This document shows positions 23,107 through 31,738 of a DNA stretch of 41,921 bases, in pieces. This stretch comes from Saccharofermentans sp. Lineage in GTDB: Bacteria > Bacillota_A > Clostridia > Saccharofermentanales > Saccharofermentanaceae. Each line of letters starts with the position of its first letter. Position 1 is the first letter of the stretch. The stretch lies in contig JAILHX010000098.1 in the NCBI GenBank assembly GCA_024695565.1, positions 1 through 41,921 of the forward strand, given 5' to 3'. Position numbers and translations under genes: made by a program. The notes below the pieces were generated by a model that was given only the letters and a program-made list of their open reading frames with translations, had not been told where the DNA came from and did not search any database.

Positions 23107-24909
23107 TCAATTATCAAGCCTGCGATAAACTTCCTGCTGGGCAGCTTCTAAGAAAACCTCAGGCTTACATTCATTGTAATTTCTCATATAGTCTTCCCAT
23201 GAGGCGTCGAAGTCATAATCGATAACGACTTTGGGGAGCCACTCGTGTTTGCACTCTGTCATAGCCATAAATGTAGAACCTTCGCTTGTAGTTGAAGATA
23301 AAGAATTAGACCATGACCAAAGCGGATACCAGGGATATGACTCGCATTCAACAGAGCCTAAGAATTCTACATAATTGTTGGCACCATAAGCCTCAAAACA
23401 ATCAACAAGTGAATCAGGCAATGTAGCCAGGTACTCAGAAGGCTGTTCAGCAGGCATTCTGCAATTGATACCGTCTTCGCTTAATCCGTGCCACTGAGGG
23501 AAATACGAATATTCACAAGTATGAGACATAAGATAAGTCGGGTCGCTCCACAGAGCTCTCATATCTTCTGTTCTGTAATACTGACCGTATTCGTCAATTA
23601 GATAATCCTGACCTTCAATTCCCCAGAATCTCAAGTCATGGATCTCCTGGCTCAAAAGATCGTTAAGGAATTTAAATGCCAAATCAGGATCGTAACAACT
23701 GGTTGTAATAGCGATTCCGGAAGCATAATTAGTCTCTCCGCCGTAAGAGTGATACTGCTGATTCATTCCGTTCTCGGCAACCAGACCAAGAGGAACATAA
23801 TCGCAGCCGATTTCACTTAAAGTGTATTTGCTTCCGTCAGTACCATAAAGCGTATCGTTGCAGACCCATGAATAGTTATAGTAGAAGTCCCAATACTGAT
23901 CGAACATGCCGAGTACGCGGCCTGAGCAGATCTTAGCAGTGTATTCATCGTAAGTCTGGATGGAGAAGTCAGGATCCATGTAACCCTTTTCGTATTCTTC
24001 GTTAAGCTTTCTGAAGTAATCCCTTGCTGTTGCGGTGGTGTTATAGTCAACGACAATGGGGTTATCTTCACCTGCATCGACATTAACGATAACGCATCCG
24101 TCATTGGGATAACCGTCGAGGAACATCGGGGCACTCTCAAGGCCGAAGATCCTCCAGTCTTCACAGATACATGTATAAGGAATTACAGAAGAACCATCAG
24201 GCATCTCAGAGTTTGCATCTGCATATCTCTCAAGAAGATCGAAGTATTCATCAAGAGTCTCGATCTTAGGATATCCCGCCCATTCAAGTACACGAGCCTG
24301 GATCCAGAATGCAGAAGCGTTGTGGATGGTTGTTGTATCTTTCTCATAGAAGTTATCGAAAACATTTGCCCAATAGATATGACCGTCCGGCATACGGAAT
24401 CTGTCCCACTCTTCATCAGTGTAAAGAGACCTTAGATTAGGATACATCTCGAGATAATCGTCCCAGGCAATAAGACAATTATTCTCATAGAGATCTACAT
24501 TATATTCAGCGCCGTCAATGAAGTCAGGAAAACTACCTGATGCGATAATGGAAGCTACAGCTTCCTGGGCAAGCTGTCCTTCTAGCCATACCTCATTTAC
24601 CATGACGCCCGTCTTCTCTGCAATAAGTCCCTTGATATCATTGTCGTAATCTTTCTCGTTACCGATATAAGATCCGAAGAAAGTGAATTCGGTATAGGAA
24701 TCATAAGGTGATACAGTAGGCGTCGGAGGCGGAGTGTCAGTTACTCCGATATCTGTTTCTGTCGGATTAGGCTCTGAATACATAGGCTTCGAAGGTTCAG
24801 GATTCTTATTGACATGTCCCGAATTAGAGCCTGTTTCAGTGCATGAACACAATGATGCGATCATTGCCAATGCCAATGCCGCAGCAAATGATTTCTTCAG
24901 TCTATTCAT
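23107..24909 (-). CDS. Extracellular solute-binding lipoprotein, probably for a carbohydrate ABC importer
   Basis: This 600-residue lipoprotein has a basic start, a hydrophobic core and the lipobox LCSC with Cys23. A Pro/Thr-rich linker follows (about 35-68). The mature domain resembles family 1 (LplA-like) solute-binding proteins: TEFTFFGSYIGNEKDYDNDIKGLIAEKTGVMVNEVW, IIASGSFPDFIDGAE, YWANVFDNF, ETLDEYFDLLERYADAN and GGETNYASGIAITTSCYDPDLAFKFLNDLLS. Such proteins deliver oligosaccharides to ABC importers. No permease or ATPase of that type is in the window, so it must work with components elsewhere. It follows the GH13 gene but has its own promoter and an operator-like palindrome. It is rich in aromatic residues (Trp/Tyr), consistent with sugar binding. 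Confidence 0.8.
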   Translation of the reverse strand: MNRLKKSFAAALALAMIASLCSCTETGSNSGHVNKNPEPSKPMYSEPNPTETDIGVTDTPPPTPTVSPYDSYTEFTFFGSYIGNEKDYDNDIKGLIAEKTGVMVNEVWLEGQLAQEAVASIIASGSFPDFIDGAEYNVDLYENNCLIAWDDYLEMYPNLRSLYTDEEWDRFRMPDGHIYWANVFDNFYEKDTTTIHNASAFWIQARVLEWAGYPKIETLDEYFDLLERYADANSEMPDGSSVIPYTCICEDWRIFGLESAPMFLDGYPNDGCVIVNVDAGEDNPIVVDYNTTATARDYFRKLNEEYEKGYMDPDFSIQTYDEYTAKICSGRVLGMFDQYWDFYYNYSWVCNDTLYGTDGSKYTLSEIGCDYVPLGLVAENGMNQQYHSYGGETNYASGIAITTSCYDPDLAFKFLNDLLSQEIHDLRFWGIEGQDYLIDEYGQYYRTEDMRALWSDPTYLMSHTCEYSYFPQWHGLSEDGINCRMPAEQPSEYLATLPDSLVDCFEAYGANNYVEFLGSVECESYPWYPLWSWSNSLSSTTSEGSTFMAMTECKHEWLPKVVIDYDFDASWEDYMRNYNECKPEVFLEAAQQEVYRRLDN

Positions 24910-24918
24910 AGTTTATCC

Positions 24919-24983
24919 CCCGTTTAGAATCGAATCTAAAAACACAATTTAATTATATATGTTTAATAGACATCTTAAACGGG
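24919..24983. repeat. Widely spaced 8-base inverted repeat flanking the solute-binding protein promoter
   Basis: CCCGTTTA (24919-24926) and TAAACGGG (24976-24983) are exact inverted copies 49 bases apart. They bracket the promoter and operator candidate of the solute-binding protein gene. They might be paired regulator sites for DNA looping, or chance. Confidence 0.4.
24924..24939. promoter_or_regulatory. Operator-like palindrome just downstream of the solute-binding protein promoter
   Basis: TTAGAATCGAATCTAA matches its own reverse complement at 14 of 16 positions, with a TCGA centre. On the minus strand it lies about 6-21 bases after the start predicted from the -10 TATAAT at plus 24952-24957. 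Placement and symmetry suit a LacI-type or similar sugar-responsive repressor. No regulator gene is nearby. Confidence 0.5.
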
Positions 24984-25020
24984 AGAAATTCAACCTATTA
25001 AAGTGAGAAACTATGAATAA

Positions 25021-26331
25021 TTACCTCTCCATGAGCCAGATTTCAGAAGATTTAGGCTGCAACGTGGAACCGCCGCCAAAATCATGTATAGTTCCTGAGA
25101 TTAGTTCTCTGGCCTGTCCGCAGCCTGCATCAAAATGAGCTGTGAACGGCTGATCGTCCATATTGAGGGCAACCATTACCCTCTCATCACCGGAATTGCG
25201 CTCGAAGATACACTGCTTATTGTTGAGCACTACGATCCTGATACCGCCGTAATTCAGCGCGCGGCTGTTCTTCTTGATCTCAGATAATCTGGCGACGTGA
25301 TCAGTGAGAAGATTCCATTCGGGCTTATCAAACGAGACACGGAGTGCAGGGTCGCCTTCTTCTTTTCGGGCTTTGGCACCCCACTCGGAACCATAATAAA
25401 CACAGGGGATTCCGGGCATCGTAAAAACCAAAGTATAAACAAGCGGTAATAAGCTCTCATCGTTAAGAATGGAAGCGATCCTCGATACATCGTGATTATC
25501 GGCAAAAGACAGGAGATGCGCTCCCCTGCAGACAGTCCAGTCTTCAGGACCAAATAGTCTCATAAGGGAATGCATTATCTCGAACATATTATAGGAATTG
25601 AACGAAGAATAGATTCCCTTGTAGCACTGATAATTCGTAAGTGAGTGAAGATGCATCTCATTAAGCATTCTGCCGTATTCACCGTGAAGGACTTCGCCTA
25701 GAAGGAAGAAATCATTTTTCTTAGAATCGGTGAACTCTCGAAGTCTTCTTAAGAACTCGTGATCAAGGCAGTAAGCAACATCAAGACGGAGGCCGTCTAT
25801 ATCAAAATAATCGATCCAGTAATTGACCTTATCCAGGATGTGATTGACAACAGCAGGATTTCTTAGGTTAAGCTTTACAAGGTCGTAATTGCCTTCCCAG
25901 CCTTCATACCAGAATCCGTCATTATAGTTGGAATTGCCGTCAAATGAGAGATGGAACCAATCCTTATAAGGAGAGTCCCAGCGCTTCCCCTGAACATCCT
26001 TAAATGCCCAGAAGCCCCTGCCGACGTGATTGAACACACCGTCAAGAACGACTCTGATCCCTTCTTTATGAAGTGCATCAACAACGTTTTTGAAGTCTTC
26101 GTTAGTTCCGAGTCTGGTGTCTATAAGACCGTAATCTCTAGTGTTGTATCCGTGAGTATCTGATTCAAATACCGGTGAGAAATAAATGGCATTGATGCCG
26201 AGCTTTTTCATGTGCGGTATCCAGTCAAGAACCTTAAGTATCCTGGATTCGGGCTTACCGTCGTTCTCAAATGGTGCTCCGCAGAATCCGAGAGGATATA
26301 TCTGATAGAACACCGATTCTTCATACCACAT
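25021..26331 (-). CDS. GH13 alpha-amylase-family glycosidase, cytoplasmic
   Basis: This 436-residue glycoside hydrolase has no signal peptide and acts on alpha-glucans or maltodextrins, probably in the cytoplasm. GH13 conserved regions are clear: VVLDGVFNHVG (94-104), GLRLDVAY with nucleophile Asp184, LLGEVLHG with acid/base Glu213, and SFADNHDVSRI with Asp281. The N-terminal WYEESVFYQIYPLGFCG and the absence of a long N-domain resemble neopullulanase/cyclomaltodextrinase-like enzymes in short form. The exact subfamily is not decidable. The start codon directly abuts the stop of the upstream membrane-protein gene (TAA-ATG). The neighbouring solute-binding lipoprotein suggests a role in using imported alpha-glucan fragments. 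Confidence 0.9.
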   Translation of the reverse strand: MWYEESVFYQIYPLGFCGAPFENDGKPESRILKVLDWIPHMKKLGINAIYFSPVFESDTHGYNTRDYGLIDTRLGTNEDFKNVVDALHKEGIRVVLDGVFNHVGRGFWAFKDVQGKRWDSPYKDWFHLSFDGNSNYNDGFWYEGWEGNYDLVKLNLRNPAVVNHILDKVNYWIDYFDIDGLRLDVAYCLDHEFLRRLREFTDSKKNDFFLLGEVLHGEYGRMLNEMHLHSLTNYQCYKGIYSSFNSYNMFEIMHSLMRLFGPEDWTVCRGAHLLSFADNHDVSRIASILNDESLLPLVYTLVFTMPGIPCVYYGSEWGAKARKEEGDPALRVSFDKPEWNLLTDHVARLSEIKKNSRALNYGGIRIVVLNNKQCIFERNSGDERVMVALNMDDQPFTAHFDAGCGQARELISGTIHDFGGGSTLQPKSSEIWLMER

Positions 26332-27081
26332 TTAAGTTTTTCCTTCTTTCTTCTCATCTATACGCATCTTTATGGTCCTTATGGCACCTGCCGCGCCCAT
26401 TATGAATATGACCGCAACGACTACAATACCGATATATTTCTCGATCTGTATCGCGAGCAAAGACAGATTGCCTTCATCTCTATGTGACAATGCCCACTCA
26501 AGAGACAACACAGATACCATGGCATCGACAATGCCGATCTTTCTTAATGCAAGAGCTGTAAGAGATTTGGATTTGTGAGCTTTGAAGATGTTGATCACTG
26601 CGAGCAGGACCTTATAAATAACGTAAATGCCAAATGCATATACGAGTATGCCCGGATAATCGTGAACCACGTTGTTCTTGGCGATAAGATAAACGTTATA
26701 AGCGAGCAGAATATCAAGCAGTATCAGATTCCTGGAGAACTTACGGTAGTTAACTCTCTCGCTGAATCTCTTGCTCTTGAACACTGCTCCCCTTCCCGCT
26801 CTGTAAAGGACATTTACTCTGAGCATGCAGAGCAGGAAGTAATAGACAGACATGATGAACACCCAGAGAGACCTCGAGAAGATCACCATTGCGAGCAGGA
26901 AGAAAGAATAACAGATATCAAAAACTACGGACGGCAGCGTCAGAGCAACCGTTTTACGCTTGTAATCGGTTACGTATTCCCATGCCCGTCTGAACCGGGA
27001 TTTCTTCTTTACGGGTGCAGAAGTCTCAGCAGGCTCAAGATTTACTTCGTTCTCAGTTTTTTCGATCTTCTCTTCACTCAT
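26332..27081 (-). CDS. Multi-pass membrane protein of unknown function
   Basis: The 249-residue protein begins with an acidic, soluble tail (about 1-28, many Glu), then KKKSRFRR. It contains roughly six hydrophobic segments, including VALTLPSVVFDICYSFFLLA, SLWVFIMSVYYFLLCML, LILLDILLAYNVYLIA, ILVYAFGIYVIYKVLLAVI and YIGIVVVAVIFIMGAAG. I do not recognise a family. It lies between the UPF0210 gene (5 bases) and the GH13 gene (0 bases), so it is co-translated with both. No catalytic motif is visible. Confidence 0.6.
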   Translation of the reverse strand: MSEEKIEKTENEVNLEPAETSAPVKKKSRFRRAWEYVTDYKRKTVALTLPSVVFDICYSFFLLAMVIFSRSLWVFIMSVYYFLLCMLRVNVLYRAGRGAVFKSKRFSERVNYRKFSRNLILLDILLAYNVYLIAKNNVVHDYPGILVYAFGIYVIYKVLLAVINIFKAHKSKSLTALALRKIGIVDAMVSVLSLEWALSHRDEGNLSLLAIQIEKYIGIVVVAVIFIMGAAGAIRTIKMRIDEKKEGKT

Positions 27082-27086
27082 CTGAA

Positions 27087-28445
27087 TCAGTTGCGCATTG
27101 AATGGATAGGTGCTGGTATTCTTCCGCCTCTGTGGATAAAGTCAGCACAGGAAGCGCGGTTAACGTCCATGATAGGTGCAGTACCGAGAAGTCCGCCGAA
27201 CTCAACGCTGTCACCAACGGTCTTGCCGGGTACCGGAATAAGTCTTACGGCTGTAGTCTTGTTATTGAATGTTCCGATGGCCATCTCATCAGCGATAATG
27301 CCTGAGATCGTCTCAGCTGTTGTATCTCCGGGAACAGCGATCATGTCAAGACCGACGGAACATACGCATGTCATAGCTTCAAGCTTCTCAAGTTTTAATG
27401 ATCCTGAGACGGCTGCTGCGATCATGCCTTCATCTTCAGATACGGGAATAAATGCGCCCGAAAGGCCGCCGACATAAGAAGAAGCCATGATCCCGCCCTT
27501 CTTAACTGCGTCATTAAGCATTGCAAGAGCTGCTGTAGTACCCCATGTACCGCAGGTCTCAAGTCCGAATTCTTCTAAGAGCCTTGCTACAGAGTCTCCA
27601 ACTGCAGGAGTCGGAGCAAGTGACAGGTCGATGATCCCGAACGGAACATTGAGTCTCTCGGAGGCTTCTCTTGCTACAAGCTCACCTACTCTGGTGATCT
27701 TGAATGCTGCCTTCTTGATAGTCTCAGCGACAACACCCAAATCCTTGTCCTTAACGCCTTCTAAAGCGTGTTTTACAACACCGGGGCCTGAGATTCCGAC
27801 ATTGATAACGCATTCAGGCTCGCCGGGACCTAAGAAAGCTCCTGCCATGAACGGATTGTCTTCAGGTGCGTTCGCGAAAACAACGAGCTTGGCACAGCCC
27901 AATGCTCCGCTGTCTTTTGTAGCTTCAGCAGTCTTCTTGATGATCAAGCCCATGTCACGGACAGCATCCATGTTGATGCCGGTCCTTGTGGAAGCCACAT
28001 TAACGCTTGAGCAGACATATTCTGTAGATGCCAGTGCTTCAGGTATTGAATTTATAAGAACCTTGTCAGAATAGGTATAACCCTTCTGTACCAGAGCAGA
28101 AAAGCCGCCGATGAAGTTGACGCCGCATGTTCTTGCAGCTTTATCCAATGCCTTGGCAAAAGGAGTGTAATCCTTGGCTCCGCAGGCAGCTGCAACTATT
28201 GATACAGGCGTAACGGATATTCTCTTGTGAATGATCGGGATACCGTACTTCTTGCTGATGAGTTCACCTGTTTCAACGAGCTTTCCTGCATATTTGCAGA
28301 TCTTGTCATATATCCTGTTGCAAGATTCTTCGACAGTGGGTGCAGCACAATCCATCAGCGAGATACCCATAGTGATCGTACGGATATCAAGATGCTGATC
28401 GTTGAACATCTGCATCGTCTCAATTATTTCGCGATCGTTAATCAT
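27087..28445 (-). CDS. UPF0210/DUF711 (PFL-like) family protein
   Basis: This 452-residue protein matches the UPF0210 family. It shows [17 protein letters not shown] near the N-terminus, [73 protein letters not shown] and a C-terminal [13 protein letters not shown]. Family members are conserved in Bacillota and archaea, show structural relation to pyruvate-formate-lyase-like folds, and have no established reaction. The gene almost always follows an ACT-domain UPF0237 gene, as here (20-base gap). That points to a metabolite-controlled two-protein unit. GAGG precedes the ATG. Confidence 0.9.
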   Translation of the reverse strand: MINDREIIETMQMFNDQHLDIRTITMGISLMDCAAPTVEESCNRIYDKICKYAGKLVETGELISKKYGIPIIHKRISVTPVSIVAAACGAKDYTPFAKALDKAARTCGVNFIGGFSALVQKGYTYSDKVLINSIPEALASTEYVCSSVNVASTRTGINMDAVRDMGLIIKKTAEATKDSGALGCAKLVVFANAPEDNPFMAGAFLGPGEPECVINVGISGPGVVKHALEGVKDKDLGVVAETIKKAAFKITRVGELVAREASERLNVPFGIIDLSLAPTPAVGDSVARLLEEFGLETCGTWGTTAALAMLNDAVKKGGIMASSYVGGLSGAFIPVSEDEGMIAAAVSGSLKLEKLEAMTCVCSVGLDMIAVPGDTTAETISGIIADEMAIGTFNNKTTAVRLIPVPGKTVGDSVEFGGLLGTAPIMDVNRASCADFIHRGGRIPAPIHSMRN

Positions 28446-28465
28446 AAATACCTCTTAAATAGTTA

Positions 28466-28756
28466 TCAGATTGTGTGCATGGCATTGAAAAGGCCTGTGT
28501 GCTGGATCGTAATCTGAACACCAAGCTTCTTGCCTAATTCATTAAGCTTATCTGAAATATCGGATTCCTCGATAACAACATCCTTAAGGTCTACCATCAT
28601 GACCATGGTAAAGATGTCATCCAAGATCGTCTGTGAGATATCGTTGATGTTGATACCATAATCTGCAAGAAGGCGTGAGACATCTGCGATGATACCTACT
28701 CTGTCTCTGCCTAAAACTGTAACAACGGCTGTATTCTTTTCCTGATTCATATACAA
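28466..28756 (-). CDS. ACT-domain protein, UPF0237 family
   Basis: The 96-residue product is essentially two ACT-like beta-alpha-beta units. AVVTVLGRDRVGIIADVSRLLADYGININDISQTILDDIFTMVMMVDL covers the first and the VQITIQHTGLFNAM strand the second. ACT domains bind amino acids and regulate partner enzymes; UPF0237 is the standing partner of UPF0210, encoded next. GGAGGTG is ideally spaced before the ATG at 28756, which is preferred over the in-frame ATG two codons later. Confidence 0.9.
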   Translation of the reverse strand: MYMNQEKNTAVVTVLGRDRVGIIADVSRLLADYGININDISQTILDDIFTMVMMVDLKDVVIEESDISDKLNELGKKLGVQITIQHTGLFNAMHTI

Positions 28757-28812
28757 ACACCTCCTGCAATACTGGTTTGATTTTAACGCTAATATCGGTA
28801 AAACAACATTGA

Positions 28813-30456
28813 TTATTGAATCTTTGGTTGATCAAGCAAAGAAACGGCAAGTTTATTGGCGCATTTTATTCCGTCAATGCAGGAAGACATAATGCCTCCG
28901 GCATAACCGGCACCTTCACCGCACGGGTAAATGCCTTTAATGGCAGTGCTCTGCAAAGTCTCAGGATCTCTCACTATCCTTACTGGCGATGAGCTTCTGG
29001 CCTCAACTGCAGTAAGAACGGAATCCGGATCATCAAAACCCTTGATCTTCCTGCCCATTTGGGCTACGCCGTCTTTTATCGTATCCAGGATCTCCTGAGG
29101 GAATACATCTGCAAGATTACCTGCGCTTACGCCAGGCATATAAGATGGCTTAACCTTGCCGAATTCCGAAGTAGTCTTATTCTTCATCAGATCACCGTAT
29201 CTGACGGATGGTGCTCTGCCGCTCTCACCGCCTGCAACAAAGGCCAAGTGCTCTAATTCCTCCTGGAACTTAATTCCGTCCAAAACGCCGTCACCATAGT
29301 CATTACTGTCAACGGGGACCAGAATGGCACTGTTGGAATTAACTGAGTCTCTGGACCTGTAGCTCATGCCGTTAGTACACACGCTCTGATTATCGCTCTG
29401 TGCAGCAACAACTTCGCCGCCCGGGCACATGCAGAAGGTATAGAGTTTCCTGCCTGTTTTTGTATCACAGGAGAGCTTATAGATTGCAGGTGTCACATCG
29501 GGTGACTTATCCGAATCGAATCCGAACTGAGCCGTATCAATATCAGATCTTAAGTGCTCTATCCTGACGCCGACCGAGAATGGCTTAGACTGCATGTCCA
29601 TCCCAAGCCTGTTAAGTGCTCTGAAAGTATCTCTGCTGGAGTGCCCTATGGCAAGTATCAGTTTGTCACAAGGGATCTCATATGTTCCATCATCGCATTC
29701 TACGGTGACAGATCTGAGAACACCATTCTCAGCTTTATATCCCAGGAAAGTATTATTGAATCTCACTTCTCCGCCTAATGATACTATCTCCTCACGGATG
29801 GAAGTAACGACGTTTCTAAGCCTGTCAGTACCGATATGGGGATGAGCATCGTACATGATGTCAGCAGGCGCTCCGTGGGCTATCATGGCGGAAAGAACGT
29901 AATCCTTAAGCCCTGAACTTATTCCCGAATAGAGCTTGCCGTCAGAGAATGTGCCGGCGCCGCCCTCGCCAAATTGTATATTTGAATTGGGCTTGATCTT
30001 TGTTTTGCCCTGCTTGAAAAGCTCAGTGTCCCTGACTCTCTCTTCCATCTCAGGACCGCGCTCTAATACAATGGGTCTTAATCCGTATCTGGCGAGAACC
30101 ATAGCTGCATAAAGGCCCGAAGGACCGGTTCCGACGACTACAGGTCTTTTAAAATCATTGTTTTCGAGTTGACCAATATAAGGCAAAGCCGCAAGGTCTA
30201 TCTCTTTATTACGCGCTTCCTTCTCTTCTGGAGTTATGAAATCAAAGCGGTAATTGATAATGACTCTACCGCGTCTGGCATCGATAAACTTCTTGGATAT
30301 ATCAAGTATCAGAGAACCGTCTTCGACCTTGCTTAAGGCTTTCCGCATTGCATTAGTGCCTGAACGCCTGATCTCTCTGACAATTATCACCGAATCAGGA
30401 GTTTTAGCAGTTACTTTATCTTCAAATACTTCGGGCTTAACTTTTATCTCAAACAT
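28813..30456 (-). CDS. FAD-dependent oxidoreductase, COG2509-type
   Basis: The 547-residue flavoprotein has an N-terminal domain of about 100 residues (KPEVFEDKVTAKTPDSVIIVREIRRS). A Rossmann FAD motif follows, VVVGTGPSGLYAAMVLARYGLRPIVLERG. Then come FGEGGAGTFSDGKLYSG, LILAIGHSSRDTF, CMCPGGEVVAAQSD and the C-terminal FAD contact IYPCGEGAGYAGGIMSS. This is the pattern of the COG2509/DUF-type FAD-dependent dehydrogenases found widely in anaerobes; the substrate is unknown. ATG 30456 overlaps the stop of the preceding flavoprotein gene by 8 bases (ATGTTTGA). The longer frame to 30549 merely reads its neighbour's coding sequence in another frame. Confidence 0.85.
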   Translation of the reverse strand: MFEIKVKPEVFEDKVTAKTPDSVIIVREIRRSGTNAMRKALSKVEDGSLILDISKKFIDARRGRVIINYRFDFITPEEKEARNKEIDLAALPYIGQLENNDFKRPVVVGTGPSGLYAAMVLARYGLRPIVLERGPEMEERVRDTELFKQGKTKIKPNSNIQFGEGGAGTFSDGKLYSGISSGLKDYVLSAMIAHGAPADIMYDAHPHIGTDRLRNVVTSIREEIVSLGGEVRFNNTFLGYKAENGVLRSVTVECDDGTYEIPCDKLILAIGHSSRDTFRALNRLGMDMQSKPFSVGVRIEHLRSDIDTAQFGFDSDKSPDVTPAIYKLSCDTKTGRKLYTFCMCPGGEVVAAQSDNQSVCTNGMSYRSRDSVNSNSAILVPVDSNDYGDGVLDGIKFQEELEHLAFVAGGESGRAPSVRYGDLMKNKTTSEFGKVKPSYMPGVSAGNLADVFPQEILDTIKDGVAQMGRKIKGFDDPDSVLTAVEARSSSPVRIVRDPETLQSTAIKGIYPCGEGAGYAGGIMSSCIDGIKCANKLAVSLLDQPKIQ

Positions 30457-31711
30457 TTTGAGATATACCTTCCGCTGCAAGCGCTGCCGATGTCCACACC
30501 CACTGGAGGTTATAACCTCCGCAGATGCCGTTAACGTTGACAGCTTCACCGATTATATAAAGTCCGGGGCAGCCTTTTACCATCATGTTATCGTCAAGCT
30601 TGGAGAGCTTGAAACCGCCCGAAGAGACTTGTGCCTTATCCACATCACCGTATCCTGTAATTGGAACCGGGAATGCATATAACAGGTTGGAGAGTTCTGC
30701 GATCCTCTTATCGTCCAACTCTCTCAAAGTCATCTTGTCGCACTTTAAGCCCATATTCTTGAACACGAATTCCGTAATGCCGCGAAGGAGCATTCCTGAC
30801 AGTGCATCAGCGCAGTTTCTGTGAGCATACATCTGTCTTCTGATATAGATCATCTGCAAGATCTCACCTGCAGATTTGCCAGTAAGATTAAGCACGGCCT
30901 TGATGTCAGTCTCACCATTATCTATGAGCTCAACAACGCTTCCTGAAACGTCCATAACGCAAATGCCTGAGATTCCACCATCTTTGGTAAACAGTATCTC
31001 CCCTTCGGAATTAGCCTTAATATGGCCCTTCGAATCAATGATCTTAACATCCCCTCTGCATCTGATGCCTGCAAGTCCCTTGATTCCCGGAATGTCAGAT
31101 GACAAAGATGTAAGCGCGGGTTTAAACGGCACAAAGAATGAATCGTCAGCGATCTTGCCGATGATATTTACAACATCACCTGTGGATCCTGTTACAGGAT
31201 AAGTGATTCCGCCTGTGGCTATAACTACGTTTTTTGCAAGATATTTGCAGCCTGATTCGGTCTTGATATCAAATACCTGACTGGATCTCTCGACCGATAC
31301 AACGCGTTCCTTAAAAACGGTCTCGATATTGTTATCGCTAAGATAGAATCTTAGAGAATCAACAACAGTGGAACTCTTATAAGTAGACGGGTAAACAAGA
31401 GAACCTTTCTCTTCAAGAACCACACCAAGGATATTCTCATAGAAATCCAGCGTCTCAGTTGCTCCATATCTGTTAAGACTGGATGTAAGCCTGTGATAGT
31501 CATCAGTATTGTATTTAGCCGGATCGATATCGGTATTTGTAAGATTACATCTGCCGCTTCCTGTCAGTGCGAGTTTGCGGCCTACCCTGCCTCCGCCTTC
31601 AATCAGAAGGATCTTCTTACCTGCATAAAGCGTTCTGGCAAGACTGGCAGCACAATACATTCCTGCAGCACCGCCGCCGATAATTACTACTTCGTACACA
31701 TTACTCTTCAT
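30449..31711 (-). CDS. HI0933/BaiN-like flavoprotein (NAD(P)/FAD-dependent oxidoreductase)
   Basis: This 420-residue protein matches the HI0933/YhiN family. It has VIIGGGAAGMYCAASLA at 9-25, the hallmark GGGRVGRKLALTGSGRCNLTNTD at 40-62, NVVIATGGITYPVTGSTGD, and the C-terminal GLYIIGEAVNVNGICGGYNLQWVWTSA. Named relatives include BaiN, a bile-acid-pathway flavoprotein, but most have no assigned substrate. The ATG at 31711 abuts AGGAA without spacing, and a second AGGAA lies 14 bases further up within a tandem repeat. A GTG four codons in (YEVVIIGGG) is therefore a possible start. Coupled to the next flavoprotein gene. Confidence 0.88.
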   Translation of the reverse strand: MKSNVYEVVIIGGGAAGMYCAASLARTLYAGKKILLIEGGGRVGRKLALTGSGRCNLTNTDIDPAKYNTDDYHRLTSSLNRYGATETLDFYENILGVVLEEKGSLVYPSTYKSSTVVDSLRFYLSDNNIETVFKERVVSVERSSQVFDIKTESGCKYLAKNVVIATGGITYPVTGSTGDVVNIIGKIADDSFFVPFKPALTSLSSDIPGIKGLAGIRCRGDVKIIDSKGHIKANSEGEILFTKDGGISGICVMDVSGSVVELIDNGETDIKAVLNLTGKSAGEILQMIYIRRQMYAHRNCADALSGMLLRGITEFVFKNMGLKCDKMTLRELDDKRIAELSNLLYAFPVPITGYGDVDKAQVSSGGFKLSKLDDNMMVKGCPGLYIIGEAVNVNGICGGYNLQWVWTSAALAAEGISQNV

Positions 31712-31738
31712 TTCCTGTTATCCCGTTCCTGTTATCCC
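31712..31738. repeat. 13-base tandem duplication at the CYTH/flavoprotein junction
   Basis: TTCCTGTTATCCC occurs at 31712-31724 and again at 31726-31738 (period 14). On the minus strand it reads GGGATAACAGGAA twice. It duplicates the AGGAA ribosome-binding motif and carries the CYTH stop codon in the distal copy. Confidence 0.8.

Noticed and set aside
26575..28074. Long plus-strand open frames (26575-27477 and 27487-28074)
   Set aside because: They are antisense to the membrane-protein and UPF0210 genes, carry no family motif, and lack start signals.
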